Assembly (NCBI GenBank): GCA_947311115.1
Contig: CAMZKE010000015.1
Coordinates: forward strand, 1 to 50,022
DNA: 50,022 nt
Direction of reading: 5' to 3'
Source: an uncultured Bacteroidales bacterium
GTDB taxonomy: Bacteria > Bacteroidota > Bacteroidia > Bacteroidales > JAFGXI01
The stretch's first letter is position 1. Every line of letters begins with the position of its first letter. The position numbers and the translations under genes are program-made. This document shows, piece by piece, positions 39,828 to 49,921 of the stretch. The notes beneath the pieces are model-generated. The model searched no databases. It was not told the DNA's origin and saw nothing but the letters and a program-made list of their open reading frames with translations.

Positions 39828-40916
39828 TTAATAAATAACCATAATTTTTCCTGATTTAGTATATTCTACATTCATATAACTTTTATATTTTACTAAATAA
39901 ACGTACAAGCCGGGTTTTGCAATTTTGTGTCCATATACTTCACCATTCCAACTCGCATTTTTATCGGTTGTAGAAAATATTATATGACCATATCTATCAT
40001 AAACTTCGAATTTGTAGCCATCATCAATAATACCTGAATGTGAAAAACTAAATTCATCATTTATTCCGTCACCGTCAGGAGTAAAAGCGTCAGGCGAGTA
40101 GAAACTGAAATTTTCGATAACACTCACTATTTTCTCAGAAGTATCTGTACAACCAAATTCAGATATTGAAATTAATTTAACATTATAATCACCAATAGAG
40201 TCAAAAGTGTGAAAAGCTTCGTATAAATTAGATGTGTCGCCATCATCAAACAACCAATAAGCCTCAGTTGCATAACTAGATAGGTTCTCAAAAAACACCT
40301 CAGCCTTTATGTCTTTAACAATATCGGGGCTTGGATTGAATCTTGATGTAGGTTTTTTATATACTTCAATAGTATTTTTAAGAGTATCAGTATTTACGCA
40401 TGTTTTATTCCCATGAGTCTCTTTTACTGTTAAAGTAACTTTAAAAATCCCATCAGTTTTATATATGTATAATGGGTTTTTTTCTTGCGATATTCCATCA
40501 TCTCCAAAATTCCAAAGGTAAGTTTTGTTTGTGTTTTCATATATTTCGTCATTAAAATTTACTTTTAATGGCTTGCATCCTGCTGTAATATCAGACTTTG
40601 GAGAGAATTCAGGTAGCTTGTAAACATTTATTTTTGTTACATTAGATGCTCTTGCTCCGCCTGCATCGGTTAACGTAAGGTTTAAAATATAAGTGCTATC
40701 CGGAATAACAAAGAATGGAGGCGAAACAACTGTGCCATCATCTAGGTTAAACTGATATGGAGGAACTCCATTTGATATATCAGTTGTAACTAAAACTTGT
40801 TCACCCGGACATACGGTATCAGTATTAACATGTATTTGAAACGATATGTCAGCTCTGTTTTGAGCAAATAAACTTAAGCTATATGCTAAAATTGCAGATA
40901 ATAAAAAAAATCTCAT
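39828..40916 (-). CDS. PKD-domain protein with gliding-motility-type (type B) T9SS C-terminal domain
   Basis: 362 residues. A signal peptide ends at LSLFAQ (~19). Two PKD-like domains are visible, at about 107-170 (KTYLWNFGDDGISQEKNPLYIYKTDG) and 190-262 (AYWLFDDGDTSNLYEAFHTFDSIGDY). The C-terminal ~90 residues carry the type B signature FYSPDAFTPDGDGINDEF followed by YKFEVYDRYGHIIFST...PGLYVYLVKY. Such proteins are exported by T9SS and attached to or released from the cell surface. No adhesion-specific domain is seen, so the target is unknown. Confidence 0.9.
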   Translation of the reverse strand: MRFFLLSAILAYSLSLFAQNRADISFQIHVNTDTVCPGEQVLVTTDISNGVPPYQFNLDDGTVVSPPFFVIPDSTYILNLTLTDAGGARASNVTKINVYKLPEFSPKSDITAGCKPLKVNFNDEIYENTNKTYLWNFGDDGISQEKNPLYIYKTDGIFKVTLTVKETHGNKTCVNTDTLKNTIEVYKKPTSRFNPSPDIVKDIKAEVFFENLSSYATEAYWLFDDGDTSNLYEAFHTFDSIGDYNVKLISISEFGCTDTSEKIVSVIENFSFYSPDAFTPDGDGINDEFSFSHSGIIDDGYKFEVYDRYGHIIFSTTDKNASWNGEVYGHKIAKPGLYVYLVKYKSYMNVEYTKSGKIMVIY

Positions 40917-41272
40917 AATGGTGGTAGTAAAAAATAAAATGCAAAAATATTATAAAAATCGAATAAATTACTATAAAAAAATATAAAGTAATAAAATTAC
41001 GTATTTATACGTACAGACTGCAAAGTAGCGATAAGCTTGCTAATGAATATTAATGTTTTTTGTATGTTTGATAAAGTTTTAATTAGTGATAAACATCTGT
41101 AAGAAGTGATAAGATTTATATTTTTATTAATATTGAGTTTTTTTGTCTACAGGTTAATAATTGTTAAATTTTATTTAGCTTAGTAAATATGAACTACTTT
41201 TATGCTTAAAAAGTAGCTGTTGTTATTGTATTATTTAGTACTTTAGCGAAATTTTTTAAACCAAATAGATAA
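40917..41272. other. Intergenic region upstream of guaB
   Basis: A 356-bp AT-rich spacer between divergent genes. I see no ORF, repeat-family copy or riboswitch. A short hairpin, CTACTTTT...AAAAGTAG, lies at about 41194-41214. A weak -7-like TACTTTAG at 41239-41246 may be part of the guaB promoter, without a clear -33 box. Confidence 0.3.
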
Positions 41273-42736
41273 ATGTCGTTTATTGAAGATAGAATTGTGA
41301 GTGAGGGTTTAACTTTTGATGATGTGCTTTTAGTACCTGCTTATTCAGAGGTTATACCGCGAGATACTGATACATCAACTCAGTTTACTAAAAATATTAG
41401 AATTAATGTTCCAATAGTGTCTGCAGCTATGGATACAGTAACCGAGTCGGCTTTGGCTATGGCTATTGCACGAGAAGGAGGTATTGGCGTAATTCATAAA
41501 AATATGAGTATTGCAGCCCAAGCTAAGGAGGTTAAAAAAGTAAAAAGGGCTGAAAATGGAATGATTTACGACCCTATAACAATAAATCCGACACAGACAG
41601 TTGGCGATGCCCTTGCTTTAATGAAAGAGTTTAGAATTGGAGGTATTCCTGTTGTTGAAAATCATAAATTAGTTGGTATTGTTACAAATCGTGATTTACG
41701 TTTTCAAGAAGATTTTGAAAGACAAATTACAGAGGTAATGACTTCCGAATTGATTACTACATCGCTAGGTACAACATTAGAGCAAGCTGCAAAAATTCTG
41801 GAAGAGCATAGGATAGAGAAATTACCGGTTGTTGACGAAGATTTTAAAATAAAAGGCTTGTTAACATACAAAGATATTTTTAAAGCTAAAGATCGTCCAA
41901 ATGCGTGTAAAGACGAAAAAGGTCGTTTGCGTGTTGCTGCAGGAGTTGGTGTTACACACGATACAATAGAAAGGGTAGATGCTCTTGTAAGTGCTGATGT
42001 AGATGCAATTGTTATTGATACAGCACATGGGCATAGCAAAGGAGTTATTGATATGCTTAAAGTAGTTAAAAATAAATATCCTAATTTAGATGTAATTGTA
42101 GGTAATATTGCTACCGGAGCTGCAGCGAAAGCCTTAGTTGAAGCTGGTGCAGATGCTGTTAAAGTTGGTATTGGTCCAGGGTCAATATGTACAACACGTA
42201 TTATTGCCGGAGTTGGAGTTCCTCAGTTGTCGGCTATATATAATGTAGCAAAAGCGGTTGAAGGTACAGGTATTCCTGTAATTGCTGATGGTGGTTTACG
42301 TTATTCAGGCGATATTGTAAAAGCACTTGCAGCCGGTGGCGACTCAGTTATGGTTGGCTCTTTGCTTGCCGGTGTAGAAGAATCTCCGGGCGAAACAATT
42401 ATTTTTCAAGGACGAAAATTCAAATCATATAGAGGTATGGGCTCGGTTGAGGCTATGCAGCAAGGATCAAAAGATAGATATTTTCAAGATGTTGAAGATG
42501 ATATTAGTAAATTAGTACCGGAAGGAATTGCAGCTCGTGTTCCATTTAAAGGAACATTGTCGGAGGTTGTTTATCAGCTTGTAGGCGGCTTACGTGCAGG
42601 TATGGGGTATTGTGGCTCTAAAACTATTACTAAATTACACAATGCTCAATTTACTAAAATTACAAATTCTGGTATGAACGAGAGCCACCCGCACGATGTG
42701 GCAATAACTCGCGAAGCACCAAATTATAGTAGATAA
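41273..42736 (+). CDS. guaB: Inosine-5'-monophosphate dehydrogenase
   Basis: 487 residues. The sequence shows [19 protein letters not shown], the catalytic-barrel start [13 protein letters not shown], and an inserted pair of CBS domains at about 95-205 ([50 protein letters not shown]). The active-site loop is [15 protein letters not shown] with the catalytic Cys, and RGMGSVEAM follows. It oxidises IMP to XMP, the committed step of GMP synthesis. It is followed at 35 bp by the PpiC chaperone gene and may head this operon. Confidence 0.97.
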   Translation: MSFIEDRIVSEGLTFDDVLLVPAYSEVIPRDTDTSTQFTKNIRINVPIVSAAMDTVTESALAMAIAREGGIGVIHKNMSIAAQAKEVKKVKRAENGMIYDPITINPTQTVGDALALMKEFRIGGIPVVENHKLVGIVTNRDLRFQEDFERQITEVMTSELITTSLGTTLEQAAKILEEHRIEKLPVVDEDFKIKGLLTYKDIFKAKDRPNACKDEKGRLRVAAGVGVTHDTIERVDALVSADVDAIVIDTAHGHSKGVIDMLKVVKNKYPNLDVIVGNIATGAAAKALVEAGADAVKVGIGPGSICTTRIIAGVGVPQLSAIYNVAKAVEGTGIPVIADGGLRYSGDIVKALAAGGDSVMVGSLLAGVEESPGETIIFQGRKFKSYRGMGSVEAMQQGSKDRYFQDVEDDISKLVPEGIAARVPFKGTLSEVVYQLVGGLRAGMGYCGSKTITKLHNAQFTKITNSGMNESHPHDVAITREAPNYSR

Positions 42737-42771
42737 TTTTTTAATATACGATAAATATAATATTTAATAAG

Positions 42772-44736
42772 ATGAAAAGATTAAGTTTAATTGCGTTGTT
42801 TTTAATTTTTTATACAGTTGTTTCTTTTGCACAAAAAGCAAATAATGATGACGATAAAGTGTTAATGACTATTGGTAATACAAAAGTAACCAAAGGTGAG
42901 TTTTCAAGAATTTATCATAAAAATAATTCAAATTCCGATGTTAAATCGGTAAACGAATACTTAACATTATTCGAAAATTTTAAGCTGAAAGTTATTGAAG
43001 CCGAAAATCAAGGTCTTGATACTTTGAAAAAGTTTAAACGTGAGTTAGATGGTTATATAAGACAATTGGAGAAGCCTTATTTTACTGATAGTACAGTTGA
43101 TGAGAGGTTAATAAAAGAAGCATACGAAAGAAGTAAATACGATGTAAGAGTATCACATATTTTATTAAAAGTTAAACCTGATGCAATACCCGCTGATACG
43201 CTAAAAGCTTATAAAAAAATGAAGTCAATTTTAGCATCAATAAATAGTGGTAAAATAACATTTGAAGAGGCAGCAAAAAAGAATTCGGTTGATACATATA
43301 CCGCTGTTAAAGGTGGTGATTTAGGCTATTTTACAGTTTTTCAGATGGTATATAATTTCGAGTCGGCAGCATATAATACTGAGGTAGGTAAGATGTCAAA
43401 AATTTTTAGAACAAAATTTGGCTATCATATACTTAAGGTAACAGATAAACGTCCTGCATTTGGTGAAGTAAAAGTTGCTCATATAATGATTGCAGTGCCT
43501 TCAAATGCTGATGATAAAACCAAAAAAGAAGCAGTAGACAAAGTTAATGACATTTATGCTCAGTTACAAAAAGGTTCGGATTTCGCAGAGCTTGCAAAAA
43601 AATATTCAGATGATAAAGGTTCAGCAACAAAAGGTGGTGAGCTAAGTTGGTTTGGTACAGGAAGAATGGTTCCTGAGTTTGAGATAGCTGCCTTTGGTTT
43701 AAAAAATAAAGGTGATTATACAAAACCTGTAAAAACATCGTTTGGTTGGCATATTATTAAACTTATAGATAAAAAAGAGCCAAAATCTTTAGAAGACCAA
43801 AAAGAATATGTTAAAAGTAAATTGTCGAAAGATGCTCGTGCAAAACAAAGTAGAACTGCTGTTATTAAACGATTGGCAAAAGAGTATAACCGAAAAGTAT
43901 TTAATAAAGAGTTAAAAGTGTTGTTTAAATACTACGATAACAAAGCATTAGATAATGTGAAATTAAATGATTCAATAGCTAAAACATACACAAATGTGTT
44001 AATGACCCTTGGCGATACAACTATTTACGTAAAAGATTTTGCTCATTATTTAAGACGATTTGCTGGAAAGGATGTTCGTGTAGATAATCCTGACATATTT
44101 GTTTATAATAAATTTAAGCACTATTCTGACGATGTTGTAATTGCTTACGAAAGAACAAAATTAGCTGAAAAATATCCCGATTTTAAATATCTTGTAAAAG
44201 AGTATCACGATGGTATTTTGCTTTTTGATTTAACCGATAAAATGGTTTGGAGTAAGGCTGTTAAAGATTCTGCAGGTTTAGCCGAGTTTTATAATAAAAC
44301 GAAAAATAAATATATGTGGGGCGATAGACTTGATGTAAGCTTATACACAGTTCCTGTAAAGTATTATAAAAAATCATTAAAAATCGCTAAAAAATCATTA
44401 CCTGCAACCGATGCTTATAATGAGTTAAATAAATTGGCAAAAAAGGATACATCAGCAATATTTGTTGTAGAAGATGTGAAATTATCAAGAGGAGATAATG
44501 AAAAAATAGACAATGCAGGTGTTGAAAAAGGAATAGTTGAATTAGAAAATGCCGATGGTGTCGTAAAATACGCATACATAAAAGGTAAATTAGCTCCTAT
44601 GCCAAAGGAACTTAACGAAATTAAAGGCTTAATGACAGCTGATTATCAAAATTTCTTGGAAAAAGAATGGATTAAAGAATTGAGAAATAAATATAAAATT
44701 GAAGTTAATAAGGATGTTTTAAATTCAATTAAATAA
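42772..44736 (+). CDS. Periplasmic PpiC/parvulin-type foldase with two rotamase domains
   Basis: 654 residues. A signal peptide ends at VVSFAQ (~21). A SurA-N-like region follows. Parvulin domain 1 spans about 125-225 (DVRVSHILLKV...KGGDLGYFTVFQMVYNFESAAYNTEVGKMS). Domain 2 is at about 232-338 (EVKVAHIMIAV...FAELAKKYSDDKGSATKGG, then FGTGRMVPEFEIAAF). The last ~300 residues are a lysine-rich helical region peculiar to Bacteroidota relatives. It should assist folding of outer-membrane proteins. Two further SurA-like genes follow, so this is a dedicated envelope-chaperone cluster. Confidence 0.92.
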   Translation: MKRLSLIALFLIFYTVVSFAQKANNDDDKVLMTIGNTKVTKGEFSRIYHKNNSNSDVKSVNEYLTLFENFKLKVIEAENQGLDTLKKFKRELDGYIRQLEKPYFTDSTVDERLIKEAYERSKYDVRVSHILLKVKPDAIPADTLKAYKKMKSILASINSGKITFEEAAKKNSVDTYTAVKGGDLGYFTVFQMVYNFESAAYNTEVGKMSKIFRTKFGYHILKVTDKRPAFGEVKVAHIMIAVPSNADDKTKKEAVDKVNDIYAQLQKGSDFAELAKKYSDDKGSATKGGELSWFGTGRMVPEFEIAAFGLKNKGDYTKPVKTSFGWHIIKLIDKKEPKSLEDQKEYVKSKLSKDARAKQSRTAVIKRLAKEYNRKVFNKELKVLFKYYDNKALDNVKLNDSIAKTYTNVLMTLGDTTIYVKDFAHYLRRFAGKDVRVDNPDIFVYNKFKHYSDDVVIAYERTKLAEKYPDFKYLVKEYHDGILLFDLTDKMVWSKAVKDSAGLAEFYNKTKNKYMWGDRLDVSLYTVPVKYYKKSLKIAKKSLPATDAYNELNKLAKKDTSAIFVVEDVKLSRGDNEKIDNAGVEKGIVELENADGVVKYAYIKGKLAPMPKELNEIKGLMTADYQNFLEKEWIKELRNKYKIEVNKDVLNSIK

Positions 44737-44798
44737 TTTCAATAAATTAATAGTGTTATTAAATAGTTTCAGTTAATAACACTTTGCAAACTTTTGTA

Positions 44799-45647
44799 AT
44801 GATATATAAATCTATTTTATCAATAATATTTGCTTTATTTGTAATAGTATCGTGTAAAACTAACGAATCTGATAGGCATAAAAGCAAACCTTTAGCCATG
44901 GTTAACGACTATTATTTATATAAAGAAAATATATATATACCTGAAAATATAATTGATACCAATGGATTTGTTAAATCATTTGTTGATAATTGGGTTCAAG
45001 ATAAATTAATATATAAAGAAGCTAAAAAAAACTTGCCAAATACAACTAAAAATGAATTTAGTAATTTAATAGAAGAATATAAAAATCAGTTGTATGTAAA
45101 TGCCTATAAAGAGTTGTATATTAAACAGAAACTCGATACTGTTGTATCAAACTCAGAAATAGAAAAATATTATAATATCAATATTGGTAGGTATAAATTA
45201 TCTGATATTATTATAAAAGCAATTTATATAAAAATACCTAGAAATGCACCTAAAGTTTATAAGGTTAGAAATTGGTTAAAATCGAATAAAACTATTGATA
45301 CGGAAAAACTAAATACTTATTGTGCGCAATACTCTGATAAGTTTGATGATTTTCAAGGAGCTTGGATTTTATTTGATGATGTCTTTAAGTTTTTTCCAAG
45401 AAAAGTATCAAAGCCTAGTTCTGTTTTAAAATACAAATCATTGTTTGAAACAAGGGATAGCACATATATTTATTATATTGATGTTGATGAATATAAATTA
45501 AAAAATGATACAACTCCTGTTGTTTTTGTGAAAAATGAAATAATTGATGATATAATAAAACAACGTAAAAAAGACTTGATTAAAACAATGAAGCTGAATC
45601 TTTATGAAGATGCAAAAAATAAAAACGAAATAGTATATTATAACTAA
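44799..45647 (+). CDS. SurA-like lipoprotein with degenerate rotamase region
   Basis: 282 residues from MIYKSILSII; the track start at 44784 is a TTG, and the ATG at 44799 gives a clean lipoprotein signal (LFVIVSCKTN, Cys ~20). Residues ~35-125 look like a SurA N-domain (VNDYYLYKENIYIPENI...SFVDNWVQDKLIYKEAKKNL). A later stretch, CAQYSDKFDDFQGAWILFDDVFKFFP, resembles the parvulin core (KYSDD...GGDLGWF) but lacks the usual glycines. It is probably a chaperone without isomerase activity. It lies between two true PpiC/SurA genes with 62- and 9-bp gaps. Confidence 0.8.
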   Translation: MIYKSILSIIFALFVIVSCKTNESDRHKSKPLAMVNDYYLYKENIYIPENIIDTNGFVKSFVDNWVQDKLIYKEAKKNLPNTTKNEFSNLIEEYKNQLYVNAYKELYIKQKLDTVVSNSEIEKYYNINIGRYKLSDIIIKAIYIKIPRNAPKVYKVRNWLKSNKTIDTEKLNTYCAQYSDKFDDFQGAWILFDDVFKFFPRKVSKPSSVLKYKSLFETRDSTYIYYIDVDEYKLKNDTTPVVFVKNEIIDDIIKQRKKDLIKTMKLNLYEDAKNKNEIVYYN

Positions 45648-45656
45648 AAAAATATA

Positions 45657-47000
45657 ATGAAGAAATTAATATTAGTATTAACAATTATTGCATCAATAAG
45701 TGTATTTGCACAACCAAAAGGAGAGCCAATAGATAAAATTATTGCTGTAGTTGGCAAAAATATTATAATGCAATCTGATGTTGAAAATCAATACCTTCAA
45801 TACAAATCGCAAGGCGTAGTTTACAATGGAGATTTAAAATGTAAAATATTTGAAGATTTATTGTTTAGTAAATTATTATTAAATCAGGCTCAATTAGATA
45901 GCATTGAAATTACTGAAGCAGAAATTGCTGACAATTTAAATAGAAGAATACGGTATTTTGTTTCTCAAATTGGTTCGGAAGAAAAACTTGAGGAGTTTTA
46001 CGGTAAATCTATAGCTGATATTAAACTCGAATTTAAAGATATGTTAAAAGAGCAAATGCTTGTAGAACGTATGCAAAGTAAATTAACTACCGATGTTAAA
46101 GTTACACCTTCTGAAATTAGAAAATTTTACGATAATATACCCAAAGATAGTTTGCCAAAAATAGAAACAACATATAAGTTTCAACAAATTGTTGTAATTC
46201 CAAAAATAAGTGAAAAAGAAAAACTTGCGGTCAAAGAACGACTAAGAGATTTTAAAGAAAGAATAAAAAATGGAACAAAGTTTTCTGCATTAGCAGTAAT
46301 GTATTCAGAAGATCCCGGCTCGGCAAAAAAAGGAGGCGAACTTGGCTTTGTTGGTCGTACAGATTTAGTCCCTTCTTTTGCTGCAGTAGCATTTAAACTT
46401 AAAAAACCAGGCCAAGTTTCTCGTATCGTTGAATCAGAGTATGGCTTTCATATTATTCAATTAATTGAACAAAAAGGAGAGAAAATAAATGTTCGTCATA
46501 TACTTTTAAAACCAAAAGTATCCTACGAAGAGTTTGAAAAAGCTCAATTACGAATAGATTCGTTACGAAATATTGTTTTGGCAGATACCATTACTTTTGC
46601 AGAAGCGGCTAAAAGATACTCCGATGATAAAGAAACAAGGTATAATGGTGGTTATATTATTAACCCGCGTACAGCAACAAATACCTTTACCGAAGAACAA
46701 ATTGATGCCGCTTTAGCATATAATTTAAAAGGCTTATCTGTTGGAGATATTACTCGTTCGTTTCGTACAAAAAATATGAAAGACCAAGATGTAATGAAAT
46801 TTGTTAAAATATCGGAGAAAACAAAACCACATATCGCAACTATAAAATCTGATTATAAAATTATTCAAGATATGTGTATTGCCGATAAAAAACAGAAACA
46901 GATTAAAAAATGGGTGAAAGACAAACAACGTAATACTTATATTAAAATTGATAAATCATTTATTGGTTGCGATTTTGAGTCTAAAGGTTGGGTAAAATAG
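45657..47000 (+). CDS. surA: Peptidyl-prolyl isomerase SurA
   Basis: 447 residues. A signal peptide ends at ISVFAQ (~19). The SurA N-domain begins EPIDKIIAVVGKNIIMQSDVENQ. Parvulin domain 1 lies at about 170-280 (YKFQQIVVIPKIS...FSALAVMYSEDPGSAKKGGELGFVG...SEYGFHIIQLIEQ) and domain 2 at about 280-385 (INVRHILLKPKVSYEEFEKAQ...AKRYSDDKETRYNGGYII). It escorts unfolded outer-membrane proteins across the periplasm to the BAM complex. Gene order and 9-bp spacing support co-expression with the preceding SurA-like genes and the following MoxR ATPase. Confidence 0.93.
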   Translation: MKKLILVLTIIASISVFAQPKGEPIDKIIAVVGKNIIMQSDVENQYLQYKSQGVVYNGDLKCKIFEDLLFSKLLLNQAQLDSIEITEAEIADNLNRRIRYFVSQIGSEEKLEEFYGKSIADIKLEFKDMLKEQMLVERMQSKLTTDVKVTPSEIRKFYDNIPKDSLPKIETTYKFQQIVVIPKISEKEKLAVKERLRDFKERIKNGTKFSALAVMYSEDPGSAKKGGELGFVGRTDLVPSFAAVAFKLKKPGQVSRIVESEYGFHIIQLIEQKGEKINVRHILLKPKVSYEEFEKAQLRIDSLRNIVLADTITFAEAAKRYSDDKETRYNGGYIINPRTATNTFTEEQIDAALAYNLKGLSVGDITRSFRTKNMKDQDVMKFVKISEKTKPHIATIKSDYKIIQDMCIADKKQKQIKKWVKDKQRNTYIKIDKSFIGCDFESKGWVK

Positions 47001-47015
47001 TTAAAATATAATATA

Positions 47016-47981
47016 ATGGTAAGTTTTAATTCAGATAAAGAAGCAATAGATTCGTTAAAAGATAAATATAATCTGTTAACAAAAGAAATAAGTAAAGTTA
47101 TTGTTGGTCAAGACGATATTATAAAAGAAGTACTTATTTCAATTTTTGGAAAAGGACATTGTTTACTTATTGGTGTGCCGGGACTTGCCAAAACATTACT
47201 TGTAACAACAATTTCGGAAGTGTTGGGCTTAGATTTTAAACGAATACAGTTTACTCCGGATTTAATGCCTTCTGATATTATTGGAACAGAAATTTTAGGC
47301 TCCGATAGAAGTTTTAAATTTATTAAAGGTCCAATTTTTTCTAATTTTATTCTTGCCGATGAAATAAATCGTACACCGCCTAAAACTCAGGCTGCTTTAC
47401 TAGAGGCAATGCAAGAAAAATCGGTTACAACAGCAGGTAAAACATTTGAATTGTCAAAGCCTTTTTTTGTACTTGCCACACAAAATCCTATTGAGCAAGA
47501 AGGTACATATCCACTACCCGAAGCTCAGCTAGACCGTTTTATGTTTAATATTATTTTAGATTATCCTAGCGTTAAAGAAGAACTTGATATTGTAAAAAAT
47601 ACTACATCAGATTTAAATACAGAGGTAAACAAAATACTTACAGCCGAAGAAATTTTATTTTATCAAAATTTGGTGAGAAAAGTACCTGTAAACAATAATA
47701 TTATTGAATATGCAGTAAATCTTGTAAATAAAACCAGACCAAATAGAGAATTAGCTACCGATGAGGTAAACAAATATTTAAGCTGGGGAGCAGGTCCACG
47801 AGCATCACAATTTTTAATTATCGGAGCTAAGGTACATGCCGTAATTAATGCTAAGTATTCGCCTGATATTGAGGATGTAAAAGCTATTGCAATTCCTGTT
47901 TTACGCCATCGTATAGTTAAAAATTATAAAGCTGACGCTGATGGTGTTACAATTGAAAATATTATTAAACGATTACTCTAA
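47016..47981 (+). CDS. MoxR-type AAA+ ATPase
   Basis: 321 residues. Walker A is LLIGVPGLAKTLLV (~55), Walker B ILADEINRTPPKTQAALLEAMQE (~107), and the sensor region contains VLATQNPIEQEGTYPLPEAQLDRFMF, all diagnostic of MoxR proteins. The C-terminal lid domain is helical. MoxR ATPases act as chaperones for metal or cofactor insertion and complex assembly, often with VWA-domain proteins encoded alongside. No VWA gene follows here; instead the gene is last in the surA group, 15 bp after surA. Confidence 0.94.
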   Translation: MVSFNSDKEAIDSLKDKYNLLTKEISKVIVGQDDIIKEVLISIFGKGHCLLIGVPGLAKTLLVTTISEVLGLDFKRIQFTPDLMPSDIIGTEILGSDRSFKFIKGPIFSNFILADEINRTPPKTQAALLEAMQEKSVTTAGKTFELSKPFFVLATQNPIEQEGTYPLPEAQLDRFMFNIILDYPSVKEELDIVKNTTSDLNTEVNKILTAEEILFYQNLVRKVPVNNNIIEYAVNLVNKTRPNRELATDEVNKYLSWGAGPRASQFLIIGAKVHAVINAKYSPDIEDVKAIAIPVLRHRIVKNYKADADGVTIENIIKRLL

Positions 47982-48088
47982 ATAATAGTTTTATCATATA
48001 TTAACATAGCAAAGTAATAATAATAGTATTTTGCATATTTTGTTCCATTTTTATTTTGTACTTTTAGCTAAAATAAATTTATTTAACT

Positions 48089-48370
48089 ATGACAAAAGAA
48101 AAACTAAAAGATAAAAATTCAGAATCTTTAAACGAATCAATTAGTAAAAACAAAATTTTGATTTTACATAACGACGAAGTTAATACATTCGATTTTGTTA
48201 TTGATTCTTTGGTTGATATTTGTGAACACGATGAAATACAAGCAGAGCAGTGTGCTGTTATTACACATCATAAAGGTAAATGTGATGTTAAAAAAGCTGC
48301 TTTTGAAGTTTTAAAACCTATGAAAGATAAATTATCAAGCAAAGGTTTAAACGTAACTATTGAAGATTAA
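48089..48370 (+). CDS. clpS: ATP-dependent Clp protease adaptor ClpS
   Basis: 93 residues. ClpS features are ILILHNDEVNTFDFVIDSLVDIC (the N-degron pocket DE/N residues), EQCAVITHHKGKCDVKKA and the C-terminal strand LNVTIED. It delivers substrates with N-terminal bulky hydrophobic residues to ClpA/ClpC-ClpP. It heads a likely three-gene unit with nfeD and floA (gaps of 12 and 13 bp). A weak TTTG-N16-TACTTTTA promoter-like pair lies at 48039-48066. Confidence 0.9.
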   Translation: MTKEKLKDKNSESLNESISKNKILILHNDEVNTFDFVIDSLVDICEHDEIQAEQCAVITHHKGKCDVKKAAFEVLKPMKDKLSSKGLNVTIED

Positions 48371-48382
48371 GTATTTAACAGA

Positions 48383-48844
48383 ATGACAGTTTTTGTAATT
48401 ATATTATTAATTTTACTTGGAATAGCTTTAATTTTATTAGAGTTTTTGGTAATTCCGGGTACAACATTATCAGCTATAGGTGGTTTTTTGTTTGTAGCTA
48501 GCGGAGTTTATTTAAGTTATAAGTATTACGGAAACAATATTGGTCATATAACAATTGCATTAGTTGCGGTAACTATAGTTGTTGCCTTTGTATATGCTCT
48601 AAGGTCAGGTACTTGGAAAAAAGCAATGCTAAAATCAGAGATTACAGGAGTTGTAAATACATTTGAAAGCGATAAAATTAATGTTGGGGATAAGGGCGTA
48701 ACACTGTCGCGATTAGCACCAATGGGAAAAGTTGTTGTTAACGATATTGTTGTTGAAGCAAAATCGATAAACGATTTTATTGACCCTAAAACAGAAATTG
48801 AAATAGTAAAAGTAGAACAAAATAGAGTAATAGTAAGAACATAA
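48383..48844 (+). CDS. NfeD-like membrane protein
   Basis: 153 residues. Three to four hydrophobic segments occupy the first ~75 residues (VFVIILLILLGIALILLEFLVIPGTTLSAIGGF, then HITIALVAVTIVVAFVYAL). A C-terminal OB-fold domain follows (NVGDKGVTLSRLAPMGKVVVNDIVVEAKS...IVKVEQNRVIVRT). This is the short NfeD1b type that partners with flotillin-like proteins. The downstream floA gene, 13 bp away, is the expected partner. Confidence 0.92.
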   Translation: MTVFVIILLILLGIALILLEFLVIPGTTLSAIGGFLFVASGVYLSYKYYGNNIGHITIALVAVTIVVAFVYALRSGTWKKAMLKSEITGVVNTFESDKINVGDKGVTLSRLAPMGKVVVNDIVVEAKSINDFIDPKTEIEIVKVEQNRVIVRT

Positions 48845-48857
48845 AAACAAATAAAGT

Positions 48858-49835
48858 ATGGATTATTCAGTATTATTATTTTCAGTAATAGGTAGTGTAG
48901 TTGCATTAGTAGTGCTTCTATATTTTATACCAATAGGATTATGGTTTCAGGCATTAGTTTCTAATGTTAATATTTCGTTATTGCAGTTGGTTTTTATGCG
49001 TTGGCGTAAAGTTCCACCATCAGTTATAGTTCGTGCAATGATTGAAGCACATAAAGCTGGTTTGCAGACAGTTTTACGTAACGATTTAGAAGCTCATTAT
49101 CTTGCAGGTGGAAATATTCAACGAGTTGTTCATGCTCTTGTATCAGCTTCAAAAGCAAATATTGAACTAGACTTTAGAATGGCTACAGCTATAGATTTGG
49201 CAGGTAGAGATGTTTTTGAAGCAGTTCAAATGTCGGTAAATCCGAAGGTAATTAACACTCCTCCTGTAACTGCGGTTGCTATGGATGGTATACAGTTAGT
49301 ATGTAAAGCAAGAGTTACTGTACGTGCAAATATTAAGCAGTTAGTAGGTGGTGCAGGCGAAGAAACTATTCTTGCTAGGGTAGGAGAGGGTGTTGTGTCC
49401 TCAATTGGTTCGGCCGATTCGCATAAAAAAGTATTAGAAAATCCTGATTCAATTTCAAAAGTAGTACTGTCTAAAGGTTTAGATTCTGGTACTGCATTCG
49501 AAATTTTATCTATTGATATTGCCGATATTGATATTGGAAAAAATATTGGTGCTGTATTACAAACAGACCAAGCTGATGCTGACCTTAAAGTAGCGCAAGC
49601 AAAGGCCGAAGAGCGTAGAGCAATGGCTGTTGCAAAAGAACAGGAAATGAAAGCACTTGCACAAGAAATGAAAGCACATGTAATTGAGGCAGAGGCACAG
49701 GTGCCAAAGGCTATGGCTCAAGCTTTTATTGATGGTAATTTAGGAATAATGGATTATTACAAGATGAAAAATATTCAGGCAGATACCGAAATGAGAGGTT
49801 CTATTTCTAAACCTTCAGGTAAATCTAAAAAGTAA
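48858..49835 (+). CDS. floA: Flotillin-like protein FloA
   Basis: 325 residues. An N-terminal hydrophobic hairpin segment ([29 protein letters not shown]) is followed by the SPFH-like region ([77 protein letters not shown]). A helical tail ([22 protein letters not shown]...[13 protein letters not shown]) completes the protein. These blocks match bacterial FloA/YqfA closely. It scaffolds ordered membrane domains, with NfeD as partner. A terminator follows 22 bp after the stop. Confidence 0.95.
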   Translation: MDYSVLLFSVIGSVVALVVLLYFIPIGLWFQALVSNVNISLLQLVFMRWRKVPPSVIVRAMIEAHKAGLQTVLRNDLEAHYLAGGNIQRVVHALVSASKANIELDFRMATAIDLAGRDVFEAVQMSVNPKVINTPPVTAVAMDGIQLVCKARVTVRANIKQLVGGAGEETILARVGEGVVSSIGSADSHKKVLENPDSISKVVLSKGLDSGTAFEILSIDIADIDIGKNIGAVLQTDQADADLKVAQAKAEERRAMAVAKEQEMKALAQEMKAHVIEAEAQVPKAMAQAFIDGNLGIMDYYKMKNIQADTEMRGSISKPSGKSKK

Positions 49836-49857
49836 TTTTTTAAATGAAAATATTTTT

Positions 49858-49886
49858 AAACCTCATTATTTTTAATAGTGAGGTTT
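49858..49886 (+). terminator. Rho-independent terminator of the clpS-nfeD-floA unit
   Basis: AAACCTCATTATT (49858-49870), loop TTT, and AATAGTGAGGTTT (49874-49886) form a 13-bp stem with one G-U pair, followed by GTTTTTTATA. Confidence 0.85.
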
Positions 49887-49906
49887 GTTTTTTATAATAA
49901 TAGCTA

Positions 49907-49921
49907 TAACCCGGATTATAC
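49907..49921 (+). repeat. Possible end of a MITE-family element next to the IS66 end
   Basis: TAACCCGGATTATAC shares its first 13 bases with the outer end of copy C read inward (TAACCCGGATTATTCAT). It is cut at 49922 by the IS66-type repeat, consistent with insertion into such an element. Confidence 0.4.

Noticed and set aside
41704-42039. Minus-strand 111-residue ORF within guaB
   Set aside because: Antisense shadow of conserved IMP dehydrogenase sequence.
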